Source of the DNA: Herpetosiphonaceae bacterium
GTDB taxonomy: Bacteria > Chloroflexota > Chloroflexia > Chloroflexales > Kallotenuaceae
NCBI GenBank assembly: GCA_036374795.1
Contig: DASUTC010000347.1
Span: forward strand, 124,001 to 188,000
DNA: 64,000 bases
Reading direction: 5' to 3'
Both the position numbers and the translations under genes were made by a program. Positions 53,093 to 62,001 of this stretch are shown in pieces; the stretch's first letter is position 1, and each line of letters starts with the position of its first letter. The notes beneath the pieces were generated by a model that had not been told where the DNA came from, made no database searches, and was given only the letters and a program-made list of their open reading frames with translations.

Positions 53093-55639
53093 ATGGACGT
53101 GTTGTTTCTCGGTGGCGCATCCGGCGTGGGCGCGAGCTGTCTGGCGCTCCCGCTTGGCTCGCGCTGGGTGGTCGTCGATGCCGGCGTGCGCATGGATCGT
53201 TCCGTTGACCGGCTCCCCGACCTGGCCCAGCTCGACGGCAAGGACGTGGCCGCCATCTTTGTGACTCATGCCCACGCCGACCATATTGGGGCGCTCCCGC
53301 TCCTCCATCAGACGTTCCCCACCGTCCCGATCTACGCCTCGCTGCCGACCCTGCGCCTGATGGAGGTGATGCTCGCCGACGCGGTGCGGATCATGAGCCG
53401 CCGCGCCGCCGAGGAGCTGGAGATCCCGCTCTTCGACGCCGAGGTAGTCGCCGCCATGCTCCGCTGCGTCCGCCCGCTGCCGCTCAGTGGCACCACCCAG
53501 GTTCCCGAACTGCCCGAGGTGACGATCCACACCGTCCAGGCCGGCCACGTCGCCGGGGCGATCATGCTCGGCTTCGAGGCACCGAGCGGACGGGTGCTGA
53601 TCAGCGGCGATGTGAGTATGACCCCGCAGCGCACCATTCGCGGCGCGGGCCTGCCCACCTTGAAGCACCCCGATCTGCTGATCCTGGAGTCGACCTACGG
53701 CGCGCTGCTCCACGCCAACCGCCAGGCCCAGGAGCAGCGCCTGGCCCAGACCGTCGCCGCCCAGGTCCAGCAGGGCCACGTCCTGATCCCGGCCTTTGCG
53801 CTGGGCCGGGCGCAAGAGGTGCTGATGATCCTCCAACGGGCGCAACGGGATCATCAGATCCCGGAATTTCCGATCTGGGTTGATGGCCTGGTCCGCTCGG
53901 TCTGCGCGGCCTACGAGTCGTTTCCCCAGGCGCTCGCGCCCGCGCTCAGCCGCCATCTCCAGAACGGGGGCCACGCCTTCTTCAGCCGCAGTGTGCGCCC
54001 GGTGGAGTCGCCCGCGCAGCGCGAGACGATCCTTCAAGGACCGCCAAGCTGTATCGTCGCGAGCAGCGGCATGCTCACCGGCGGGCCAAGCGCCTGGTTC
54101 GCGGCGCGGCTGGCCGGGGACGAGCGGGCCGCAATCCTGATCACGGGCTATCAGGATGAGGAAGCGCCGGGGCGGAAGCTCCAGGCAGCTGTGGCGAATG
54201 GTGGCGGGAGCATCGACCTGGAAGGTCGCTCGCTGCTGCTGCGCTGTCGAGTGGACACCTACGGGTTGAGCGCCCACGCCGACGGGCATGAACTCGCGGG
54301 GCTGGTGCGCGCCGTCAAGCCGCGAATCACGGCGCTGGTGCATGGCGACGCCGAGGCCCGCGCCGTGCTGGGGGCGCGGATCAAGGAGCTGACGCATGTG
54401 GTGTTGCCCACGGACGGCGAGTCCTTGACGATCACGCTGGGAGGCCGACACCGTCCGGCGGTATCCGTCCCACCGGCGATCGCCGAACGCCCGGAGCCGA
54501 TCGGGGACGGTGCGCCGCTGGATCTCGCACGCCTGTGGCAGCACCTCGACGACGGCACAGGCGTCCAGACCGTCAGCGTGCGCGAGGTCGTCCGGCTCTG
54601 GTGGGGCGAGGCTGCTCCTGCGGATGCGGAACAGGACGCGGCGGTGGCCCTGGCTGACGCCCAGCCCCATTTCGTGGAGCTGCCAGGCGTGGCGGGGCTG
54701 TACCGGGTGCGGTCAGCGACCGAGGTGCGCCGAGCACAGGCCGCCGGGGTGCGTGCCACGCCCACCGCGACCACGGCCCGACCGGATCAGACCGCGCTGC
54801 TGGCGCTGGTGCAACAGCACCTGGGCGACGCGCCGGATCTCTACCATCGCGGGGTGGACCCGGAGAGCGGTGCGATCACCCTGGCGTTTCATTTCCCCGA
54901 CGTGGCGCGCGAGCGGTATGCCCAGGCGATCCAGGCCGTGCAGGACGCCGGCGGCGTCCCGGTGCGGATCGCGCCGCAGCCGCACCAGGGTGCGCTGGCC
55001 CAGGCGGCGCTGGCGGCGCTCCCGGAGGGGCTGACCGTGGAGCGCAATCCCTCGCTCCGGCTCGATCAGCGCGTGGTGCAACTCCGCTGTCAGGGCACGG
55101 CCCCCGGCGACGCCATCGCTGCCGCACAACGCCAGTTTCACGAGCTGACTGGCTGGACGCTGGAGATCGTGTGCCGCCCGGCGCAGGGGGTACCTGCGCC
55201 GCTCCCAGGAGCCGTGCCGAGCCGCGTGCCGCAGCAGCGCCTGGAGTACAATGCGGCGCTGGCGGTGGCCCAGGCGCTGTTTCCCGCCGACACCGGCTGT
55301 TACAAGATCGGCGCGGATCAGGAGCGCGGCATCCTGCTGCTACGCTTTCACTTTCCCCTGCGGGCGCAGGAGCGCTACGCCGAGCAGTTGACGACCGTGG
55401 CGGAGCGCACGGGGTGGCAGGTGCAGGTCCATCCCGCCGGGCATCAGGGCGCGCTCGAAACCACGATCCGCCGCCTGCTGCCGAGTCAGGTCACGCTGGT
55501 GGGCGCGCCGTCGCTCCATCAGGACCGGCGGGAAGTCGTGGCCCGCTATCGCGGCACGCTTACCCCCACCGAGATAACCGTAGCCGGAACGGCGTTTTTG
55601 GAGGTCACGGGCTGGACGCTCCAGTTCCGGCCTGCGTGA
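53093..55639 (+). CDS. Beta-CASP metallo-beta-lactamase nuclease with duplicated C-terminal domain, 848 aa
   Basis: RNase J/CPSF-type nuclease. The metallo-beta-lactamase core carries the zinc signature VTHAHADHIGALP (about 57-69), an aspartate in RVLISGDVSM (about 170) and LLILESTYGALL (about 197). The beta-CASP part ends with VDTYGLSAHADGHEL (about 387), holding the SAHAD motif. These proteins cleave or trim RNA, or sometimes DNA. Beyond residue 550 the protein has two tandem copies of a roughly 125-residue domain (FHFPDVARERYAQAI against FHFPLRAQERYAEQL; both have HQGAL and TGWTL), not part of canonical RNase J. GAAGGAG lies upstream of the ATG. It converges on the recombinase gene. A role in RNA turnover or nucleic-acid defence is possible. 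Confidence 0.88.
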   Translation: MDVLFLGGASGVGASCLALPLGSRWVVVDAGVRMDRSVDRLPDLAQLDGKDVAAIFVTHAHADHIGALPLLHQTFPTVPIYASLPTLRLMEVMLADAVRIMSRRAAEELEIPLFDAEVVAAMLRCVRPLPLSGTTQVPELPEVTIHTVQAGHVAGAIMLGFEAPSGRVLISGDVSMTPQRTIRGAGLPTLKHPDLLILESTYGALLHANRQAQEQRLAQTVAAQVQQGHVLIPAFALGRAQEVLMILQRAQRDHQIPEFPIWVDGLVRSVCAAYESFPQALAPALSRHLQNGGHAFFSRSVRPVESPAQRETILQGPPSCIVASSGMLTGGPSAWFAARLAGDERAAILITGYQDEEAPGRKLQAAVANGGGSIDLEGRSLLLRCRVDTYGLSAHADGHELAGLVRAVKPRITALVHGDAEARAVLGARIKELTHVVLPTDGESLTITLGGRHRPAVSVPPAIAERPEPIGDGAPLDLARLWQHLDDGTGVQTVSVREVVRLWWGEAAPADAEQDAAVALADAQPHFVELPGVAGLYRVRSATEVRRAQAAGVRATPTATTARPDQTALLALVQQHLGDAPDLYHRGVDPESGAITLAFHFPDVARERYAQAIQAVQDAGGVPVRIAPQPHQGALAQAALAALPEGLTVERNPSLRLDQRVVQLRCQGTAPGDAIAAAQRQFHELTGWTLEIVCRPAQGVPAPLPGAVPSRVPQQRLEYNAALAVAQALFPADTGCYKIGADQERGILLLRFHFPLRAQERYAEQLTTVAERTGWQVQVHPAGHQGALETTIRRLLPSQVTLVGAPSLHQDRREVVARYRGTLTPTEITVAGTAFLEVTGWTLQFRPA

Positions 55640-55711
55640 GCGCCCGGGTCGGCCAACCTGCGCGAGCGGCCAGCACGTACCCAGGGGCATTGCTCGTCGG
55701 CTGATGCGTGA

Positions 55712-56884
55712 TTACCAGTTGACGTAATCCACCGCGTTATCATCCAGGGCATCCTGATCGTGGGCATAGCGCATCGTCGTCTTCGGATCGCTATGCCGTG
55801 CGGCGGCCTGGACCTTGGTCAGCGATGCGCCGCCCTTCAGCGCCAGCGTCACGAACGAGTGGCGCAGCCCGTGGGGCGTCACCTTCGTCCGGCGCGCCTG
55901 CTGCGCGGTGTTCCCTTTGCCGGGGCGGGCCGCCCGGGATTCGGCCTCGGGATCGAGCTTCAGGTGCAGCTTCGCCTGCGTGAAGCGCGTTTGCAGAATG
56001 TATTTCAGACCATCATAGGTCAGCGGGCCGTGGATCGCGTAGCGCCGCGGCGCATCGGGCTGCTGGGGATCGCGGCCTTTGTGCCGCAGGCGGCGGAACA
56101 CCGCGCCGTCGGTGATCTGCTCCGCGCGCAGTGCCTGAAGGTAGCGCTGCAGCACCTGCCACGTCCGCGGCTTGAGCTTGACCCGATCGCGCTGGTTGCC
56201 TTTGCCGGTGATCCACACGACGCGATGCCCATCGATTTCGGCGAGATCGGCAAAGGTGATCCGCAGCACCTCGCTGGAGCGGAGGCCGGTCGAGAGCATC
56301 AAGACGATCAGCGCATGGTCGCGCAGGTCGCGCAGGGTCGGTCCCTGGCATTCGTCTTCGAGCGTGCGGGCTTCCTGGCGGCTCAAGTAGATCGTGGTAC
56401 TCTGCTGGCTGACCTTGGGCTTTTTGATCTCCTCCATCGGGTTCAGGGCGATCAGGTGGTAGCGCAGCAGGCGGTTGTAGAGCAGACGCAAGGGCGTGAG
56501 GCGGCGACTGATCGTGGCGGGCTGTAAGCCGACGGCGAGGTGGCGGATATAGGCGCTGATGTCAGCTTCCGTCACCTGCTGGATGCGGGTGAGCGCGGCC
56601 TGGATCTGGCGTGTGAGGTCGGGCGAGGTCTGAAGGTGTTCGGGATCGGCGGGCAGCGTGACGGCAATGCCGAGATAGACCAGAAAATCCTGGAGGTCGC
56701 TGCGATAGGCACGGCGGGTTTGCTCCGAGCGACCGCGCAGGATCACCTCGGCCAGCACGTCGGCGAGGGTGCGTGGCGGCAGGGCCGGTCGTGACGGCGG
56801 AGGCGGCAGCTCGACGATGACCTCCGTGGCCTGCGGCTCAACGCGGGCGAGTGCCGTATCTGGCGCGTGGGGCGATTTAGGCAT
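55712..56884 (-). CDS. Tyrosine recombinase/integrase, 390 aa
   Basis: Phage-integrase family (XerC/D-like). The N-terminal SAM-like core-binding domain runs from about 45 to 145 (SEQTRRAYRSDLQDFLVYLG). The catalytic residues are present in order: Arg in LSTGLRSSEVLRI (about 200), Lys in WITGKGNQRDRVKL (about 230), His-x-x-Arg in TPHGLRHSFVTLAL (about 343), His in AAARHSDPKTTMRYAH (about 367) and the nucleophile Tyr in RYAH (about 372). AGGAGGT four bases before the ATG is a perfect ribosome-binding site. It adjoins the pPIWI-RE island and may have moved it, or may serve a larger element; attachment sites were not found. Confidence 0.92.
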   Translation of the reverse strand: MPKSPHAPDTALARVEPQATEVIVELPPPPSRPALPPRTLADVLAEVILRGRSEQTRRAYRSDLQDFLVYLGIAVTLPADPEHLQTSPDLTRQIQAALTRIQQVTEADISAYIRHLAVGLQPATISRRLTPLRLLYNRLLRYHLIALNPMEEIKKPKVSQQSTTIYLSRQEARTLEDECQGPTLRDLRDHALIVLMLSTGLRSSEVLRITFADLAEIDGHRVVWITGKGNQRDRVKLKPRTWQVLQRYLQALRAEQITDGAVFRRLRHKGRDPQQPDAPRRYAIHGPLTYDGLKYILQTRFTQAKLHLKLDPEAESRAARPGKGNTAQQARRTKVTPHGLRHSFVTLALKGGASLTKVQAAARHSDPKTTMRYAHDQDALDDNAVDYVNW

Positions 56885-56951
56885 GCGTACCTCCTGTGCT
56901 GCGATCCAGCGGTCGGTCGACCACGCGGGTAACGCTTCCTGCGCTTGGGCT

Positions 56952-56960
56952 AGTATAGCA
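56952..56960 (-). promoter_or_regulatory. Extended -10 promoter for the recombinase
   Basis: On the minus strand TGCTATACT gives an extended -10 box about 68 bases before the recombinase ATG. No good -35 box is seen, which extended -10 promoters tolerate. Confidence 0.4.
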
Positions 56961-57283
56961 CCGGTTACTCCAAAGAATACACATTATCAGGAGTTAATAA
57001 CAGTGGTAAATGGACCGATAATGACGAAGCAATTGTCGGATCTCTCTTCGGTGTACCTGAAGCATGAGGCCCTCCGATCTGTGCCAGTTCCATCACTCAA
57101 CGTGACACTGCCCTCCTGAGATGGGGCATCCAGCACCGGGTCAGAAACGTACCCTCGACGTACCTGCCTCTCCGCGACAGCAGCACGAGGTCTTCTGAGC
57201 AGCTACCTCGTTGGGCGCCGCTTGAGAAAGCGGCGCGGCAATGACCGACGAGAAAATCCGCGAAGTTGCTTCATCAGCGAGTC
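56961..57283. other. Intergenic AT-richer spacer before the pPIWI-RE island
   Basis: Visibly richer in A and T than flanking genes. It contains a 7-base perfect inverted repeat, CATTATC (56982-56988) and GATAATG (57017-57023), that could be a recombinase or regulator site. A frame from 57241 reads into the nuclease gene but runs across the promoter and operator, so it is not taken as the true start. Confidence 0.45.
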
Positions 57284-57312
57284 TTGACAAGTATGTTCTG
57301 CTCCTGTATAGT
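57284..57312 (+). promoter_or_regulatory. Near-consensus sigma-70 promoter of the pPIWI-RE island
   Basis: TTGACA at 57284-57289 and TATAGT at 57307-57312 are separated by exactly 17 bases. Transcription would begin around 57318-57320, inside the first AACAAATGTT box and about 27 bases before the ATG at 57346. Confidence 0.8.
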
Positions 57313-57315
57313 TGC

Positions 57316-57340
57316 AACAAATGTTACTATAACAAATGTT
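57316..57340 (+). promoter_or_regulatory. Twin AACAAATGTT operator, LexA-box-like
   Basis: AACAAATGTT occurs at 57316-57325 and 57331-57340. Each box has palindromic arms AACA...TGTT, and the two are 15 bases apart, overlapping the predicted transcription start. The Gram-positive LexA box CGAACATATGTTCG has core AACATATGTT, one base different. The downstream gene begins with a LexA-like winged helix, so autorepression is the natural reading. Confidence 0.65.
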
Positions 57341-57345
57341 GCACT

Positions 57346-58704
57346 ATGCCTGAACTTACCGAGAACGAGATTGCCCTCCTCCATCTTATCGATCGGGTGA
57401 CCCGAGAGAATGGTGGACAAAATCCGACCTTAGCAGAAATCGCATTAGCGGCAGGATTGCCGAGTAGTGGACGAGCCACAATCCAGCGTCAGTTGTCGCG
57501 CTTGCGCCCAACCTATGTCGACTGGAGCGGCAGTGCCCGCTCGTTGCATCTTACCCCAGCGGGATTAGCCGAACTCGGCCGTGGCACCTCAACGGCCGCG
57601 ATTACCGCCCCCATTAATGATGTGATCGTGTCCTTGCTTGCGGTCGGGTTAACGCATCTTACTACGCGCATCGAACTCGATGCGGTGTTACATGCACCTT
57701 ACCACGATGCGTGGGAGCGTGGCGCTCGGATGTTAGCTTTTGAGTGCCTCATTCGCGGACTTCCGGCACCGGCACACCTCGGTGTCGTCATCAACGACTG
57801 GTGTCGTCACGCTCCCCGTGACTGGCCCCTGCCGCTTGGCGCATCAGGACGGCTGTACGATGAGCCACTCCTCAACGAGGACAACGAACTGACGCCCCTG
57901 TGTCGAGAGTTGGCACATGGGTTGGAGTATGGCGACGCCGAACTGGAGCTCTGTGAAGCACAGATGGGCGTTGTTCGCACGCTTGCCCAGGGGCGACGCA
58001 GCCAAGATGGGTATGTCGCCTTTCGCCGCTTCGTGATCGAACATCCGGTGGCCACGCAGGACGAGATTAGCGATGCAGCAGCCGTGCGGACTCTGACGCC
58101 ATTCGCCGCTCACCTTCATGAGCTGTATGAGCGCATCCCCACGACCGCCATTCATCACGGACACCTCCTGCTCTGTGGTCACTGTGGCTGGACACTTGAG
58201 CGCATGAAGGGACGACTCCGGTGTGGTAGCCCTCGCTGCCGAGTCTTGACGGAAAACTTCAGTCGTGGCACGGCCACCCGACCGTTTAATACAGATGATC
58301 CGCCACTGCGCGTCCGGCGCGCGATCCGCCAATACGTCGTTGCTCCTGGAATCTACGAACTTAACCTCGTCCGCCAAGTCGAAGCTCTCGGGCTGACCTG
58401 CCAGCTCTGGCCCTTCTATGACCGTTATGACGTGCGCGTGATCTTTGACGACGGCACGACGTGGGCGGTCGATCTCAAGGACTGGCAACATCCCCATCTG
58501 CTTGGGCGGCATCTGACGACCTTCGCCGATGAGGCACCGGACTGGCGGCAGTTCTTCTTCGCAATTCCTGATGCCCGCCTTGCCGAGAACGCTGCCTATC
58601 TCACCATCCTACGCGAGCTGGCCGGGAGTGATGCCTTCACCATTCTCACCATTAGCGATCTTGTAGCCCGGATCACGCGGCGGAAGGAGCAGGGGTATGC
58701 GTGA
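57346..58704 (+). CDS. pPIWI-RE island nuclease subunit with LexA-like winged helix (pPIWI_RE_Y/REase type), 452 aa
   Basis: Predicted DNA-binding nuclease. Residues 3-70 align with the LexA DNA-binding domain: LTENEIALLHLIDRV, PTLAEIALAAGLPSS, then a GSARSLHLT wing. After a helical middle comes a zinc ribbon CGHCGWTLERMKGRLRC...C (about 277-297). The C-terminal domain has YDVRVIFDDGTTWAVDLKDW (about 360-379), with Asp...Asp-x-Lys of the PD-(D/E)xK fold. In three-gene pPIWI-RE islands a REase-fold protein, a DinG-like helicase and the PIWI protein are encoded together, as here. ATG at 57346 is chosen over the upstream frame start at 57241 because the promoter and operator lie between them; no clear ribosome-binding site precedes it, so the leader is atypical. 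The stop overlaps the helicase start by eight bases. Confidence 0.8.
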   Translation: MPELTENEIALLHLIDRVTRENGGQNPTLAEIALAAGLPSSGRATIQRQLSRLRPTYVDWSGSARSLHLTPAGLAELGRGTSTAAITAPINDVIVSLLAVGLTHLTTRIELDAVLHAPYHDAWERGARMLAFECLIRGLPAPAHLGVVINDWCRHAPRDWPLPLGASGRLYDEPLLNEDNELTPLCRELAHGLEYGDAELELCEAQMGVVRTLAQGRRSQDGYVAFRRFVIEHPVATQDEISDAAAVRTLTPFAAHLHELYERIPTTAIHHGHLLLCGHCGWTLERMKGRLRCGSPRCRVLTENFSRGTATRPFNTDDPPLRVRRAIRQYVVAPGIYELNLVRQVEALGLTCQLWPFYDRYDVRVIFDDGTTWAVDLKDWQHPHLLGRHLTTFADEAPDWRQFFFAIPDARLAENAAYLTILRELAGSDAFTILTISDLVARITRRKEQGYA

Positions 58705-61700
58705 GACCATGCGCTGGCGCGACGGACTCATGCGGGAATTTGAAGCGGCTCGCGTTGCCTATGGACGACCAAGCATGGCCCCAGCCGACCTGCTGGAGAC
58801 CGAGTTGATCTTGACCTTGCTCGCCGACTACTTGCCAGGTGAGGCACCAGACTTGGCGTGGACGGTATTGAACGGTCATCCCTTCCCGGCGCGTGAACGG
58901 CTCTCGGAGGCAGCACGCCGCGCGATTGCCTGCGTGCGCCAGCATCTGCGCGCACCCCTCGGGCGCGGCACCTGGGAGCGTTGGTTGAGCGAGTATAGCA
59001 CCCTTGCCGAGCCCTACCCGATCTACCGTATCCGCAATGGGCAGATCGTGCCAGTCCCCTCCACGCTTGCCCCAGATCGGTGTGCGGTCATGCGCACGAC
59101 CTTCGAGAAGGCGCCGCCCTGGGCGGTGGCGCACCCACGGTTTGCTTCCCCAGGAGCCTACCGCTTCCCCATCGATCGGGAGCCGTTCGAGGTCGAGATC
59201 GATGGGCGAACGGCGGCTCTTGTCCAGGGGTTCGCAGCAAGGAGCGTTGCCCCATCGCAGGCTCGTCCACCGCTTGACGTATCACTCAACGCGCTGCGCG
59301 CAACTGCGCACTGGATGGATAGCATGCTCGGCACGGATCGCTGGGCAACCTCGATGGATATTCAATTACGCGCGGTCACTGCGTCAGGCTTCGTGCCTGC
59401 CGACACGCTCCGCCTCGACGGACTGTGCCACCTGATCGGCATGCTGGGCAGCGGCAAGTCTACCCTCCTGACGGTCCTGGCTGTCCACTTCGCGCGCGAA
59501 GGGTTGCGCGTCGTACTGGTCTATGGCGATGTCGCAACGCTCCTCCGTGAACTTGAGCAGTACGAGCGGCTCCATGCTGCCGATGCGCGCATTCGGGCCA
59601 TGCCCCTGATTGGCCGGAGTACCCGCCTGGCGCACCTCAATCGCCTCCATGCCGCCGAGCATGACCGGGGCAAGGCCGGACTGCAACTCGACCATGCGGG
59701 CTTTGCGATCCTTTCTACGCTCTGTCCGCTGGATGGACTCCGCCCGGACAGCCGTCCCATCCCGCCTGGCCAGGAGCCATGTACCGCACTGGTCGAAGCA
59801 CCTCAGGGCGACGACGAAGAACACCAGCCGGTCACCTGCCCGTTGCTGCCAGCCTGCCCAGTCCATCAGCCGACTCGAACGCTCCTCGATGCGTCGATCT
59901 GGCTGGCGACCCCGGCGAGTCTCCTCGCAAGCAGCCCGCAGAGTCCACTCATTCGGGAGCGCATGCGCTTCATCGAGATGGTGATGTGGTCCGCCGACGT
60001 GGTCCTCGTTGACGAGGCAGATATGGTCCAGGCGCAGTTTGATGACCGCTTTGCCCAGACCGAGGTGCTGATCGGTCGCGCCAATGCGTGGTTCGACCGT
60101 CTCTATGCCCAGGTTGCCCGCCAAGTGTATCGCCCCGGACGACCTCTGCTTGGTCGCTCGCGTCCCTTCGACCGCTGGTTGGCTGCCCACAATAATGCGC
60201 AGCGGGCAGCCGATAGCCTCCTCCGCCTGCTTCGCGATGATGAGATGTTACGGCACTGGCTCCGTGCCAGCTACTTTACTGGCCGCCGCCTGCTGCAGCG
60301 ATTGGCCTATCATCTTGAGCACGAGTACGGACGCGATGTCGCCCTCTTCATGGAGGCTAGCGAGGTCTTTAGCCACAACCCCTTGGGTCGCACCGGACGC
60401 CCGCGACCCTCCACCGCCTGGGTTGACGCCGTGCGGCTCCATCTCCTCGGCGCGGATCACCACGAGACCCGCGACCTCGTGGAATCGTCGCTTGCCGACC
60501 TTGTACCGGGTATTGAGCGTCTGCACGCCCAAGTACGGGAAACCCTCGCTTCGCGCCTGCTCGCGGCGCTCCTGGTGACCGTGCTGGATGAGGCACTGCG
60601 ACAGGTGATCACTGGCTGGTCAACCGCTGAGGAGATTCTTGACCTCGACAAAGGCAGCGGCGGTCTGTTCTTTCCGCCCTCAGAGAGCGTGACTCGCATG
60701 GTGCCTGAAGCACCCACCGGCGCAATCCTGGGCTTTCAGTATTACGATCCGCAGGACAACGGGCAAGGCGAACTCCGCTTTTTCCGCTTGCGTGGCCTCG
60801 GCCGCGCACTGCTCTATCATCTGCATGATGCCTTCATACCAACGGATAGCGTCCCAGGCCCACATGTCCTCCTCACCAGTGGGACATCCTGGGCACCAGG
60901 TTCCTGGCGGTACCACCTGCATCGCGCTCCAGATTATGCATTGCTGCCGACACGGGCTGACCAAACCGCCCAGACGCGCTGTTTCTGGACGTTCGTTCCT
61001 GATCCCGATCCCCGCGCTCGTGGGCGCTTTCTGCACGTCTCGGGTAAGTCGGCACCGCAAGACCGGATCAACGCATTGACGGCGATGGTCCGTGCGTTGG
61101 GGCATCGCACGACCATCGGCGGGGTACCACGCAGCATCTTCGATGACGAGTTCAGGAAGCTTGATTCGCACCGCCAGCGTATCCTCCTCGTCGTGGGTAG
61201 CTACCAGGAAGCCGAGTACGTCGAGCAAGCCTTATCTGATGTCCTTGGAGTCGCAGCGGGTGAGGCAGTGGTCGCGCTCATTCCAGATGTTGACGGCGAC
61301 CTGCAACTGCGCAGGCCACAGGCGAAGCTGCGACGTAGCAACCTTGCCAGACTGCCGGAATTGCAGGGCGTGCGGTTTCTCGTGGCACCACTGCAGGCGA
61401 TCGAGCGTGGTCACAACATTCTCGTCGGTCAGGAAGCGGCGATCGGAAGTGTCTTCTTCTTGACTCGCCCGCTGCCAGTGCCCGGGGATCTGCATATTGC
61501 CATCCAAAAGATCAACGCCTGGGCGATGGATGCAGCGGGGACGTGTGATCTCCCAACTGTTGGGGCGGCCGGCGCATGGCTCCGCGCAGAGGCTGACCGC
61601 CGGTGGCGAATGGTTTCGCCGGACGGGGTAGGACAGGCAACCTATCGGGGCATGTCGGACCGCACGGGATTGCTGTGGACCCAACTGGTCCTTGTCTGGC

Positions 61701-61945
61701 AATGCATTGGCCGCCTGTTGCGTGGCGGTGTGCCAGCACGAGTCCATTTTGTGGATGCAAAGTGGGCCGAAGTTCGGGCCGGCCTTGTGGCGGGCGAACG
61801 GGACACGGAAGCCACGAGCATGGTCGTCGGATTTCACCGCCTGTTGCAGGAAGCCCTGCACGATCCCGATCCGGCGCAGGCTGCCATCGCTGAGGCTCTG
61901 TATGGATCATTTGCTCAGGCGTTGCAGCGCCTCATAGACCGATAA
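58697..61945 (+). CDS. pPIWI-RE island helicase, XPD/DinG-like superfamily 2 (pPIWI_RE_Z type), 1082 aa
   Basis: ATP-dependent helicase. A specific N-terminal domain (about 1-235) precedes Walker A GMLGSGKST (about 249-257). Between Walker A and Walker B lie four cysteines near 341, 360, 380 and 387 (in LCPLDGL, EPCTAL, VTCPLL and PACPVH), the position of the iron-sulfur cluster in XPD and DinG. Walker B is VVLVDEADMV (about 434-443), a DEAD box. The second RecA-like lobe includes ILLVVGSYQEAEYVEQAL (about 830), LVAPLQAIERGHNI (about 895) and motif VI in LVWQCIGRLLRGG (about 1000). GGAAGGAG lies upstream, and the start overlaps the nuclease stop, so the two are coupled. It is predicted to unwind the target duplex or an R-loop for the PIWI protein. 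Confidence 0.85.
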   Translation: MRETMRWRDGLMREFEAARVAYGRPSMAPADLLETELILTLLADYLPGEAPDLAWTVLNGHPFPARERLSEAARRAIACVRQHLRAPLGRGTWERWLSEYSTLAEPYPIYRIRNGQIVPVPSTLAPDRCAVMRTTFEKAPPWAVAHPRFASPGAYRFPIDREPFEVEIDGRTAALVQGFAARSVAPSQARPPLDVSLNALRATAHWMDSMLGTDRWATSMDIQLRAVTASGFVPADTLRLDGLCHLIGMLGSGKSTLLTVLAVHFAREGLRVVLVYGDVATLLRELEQYERLHAADARIRAMPLIGRSTRLAHLNRLHAAEHDRGKAGLQLDHAGFAILSTLCPLDGLRPDSRPIPPGQEPCTALVEAPQGDDEEHQPVTCPLLPACPVHQPTRTLLDASIWLATPASLLASSPQSPLIRERMRFIEMVMWSADVVLVDEADMVQAQFDDRFAQTEVLIGRANAWFDRLYAQVARQVYRPGRPLLGRSRPFDRWLAAHNNAQRAADSLLRLLRDDEMLRHWLRASYFTGRRLLQRLAYHLEHEYGRDVALFMEASEVFSHNPLGRTGRPRPSTAWVDAVRLHLLGADHHETRDLVESSLADLVPGIERLHAQVRETLASRLLAALLVTVLDEALRQVITGWSTAEEILDLDKGSGGLFFPPSESVTRMVPEAPTGAILGFQYYDPQDNGQGELRFFRLRGLGRALLYHLHDAFIPTDSVPGPHVLLTSGTSWAPGSWRYHLHRAPDYALLPTRADQTAQTRCFWTFVPDPDPRARGRFLHVSGKSAPQDRINALTAMVRALGHRTTIGGVPRSIFDDEFRKLDSHRQRILLVVGSYQEAEYVEQALSDVLGVAAGEAVVALIPDVDGDLQLRRPQAKLRRSNLARLPELQGVRFLVAPLQAIERGHNILVGQEAAIGSVFFLTRPLPVPGDLHIAIQKINAWAMDAAGTCDLPTVGAAGAWLRAEADRRWRMVSPDGVGQATYRGMSDRTGLLWTQLVLVWQCIGRLLRGGVPARVHFVDAKWAEVRAGLVAGERDTEATSMVVGFHRLLQEALHDPDPAQAAIAEALYGSFAQALQRLIDR

Positions 61946-62001
61946 CGGTCGCTGCGAATGGGCGGTCCCGGGTGGCGCATACTTGAAGGAGAACACGTAT
62001 C

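Noticed and set aside
57241-57345. Upstream in-frame extension of the pPIWI-RE nuclease
   Set aside because: It would place the TTGACA/TATAGT promoter and both operator boxes inside the coding region, and the LexA-like domain starts naturally at 57346.
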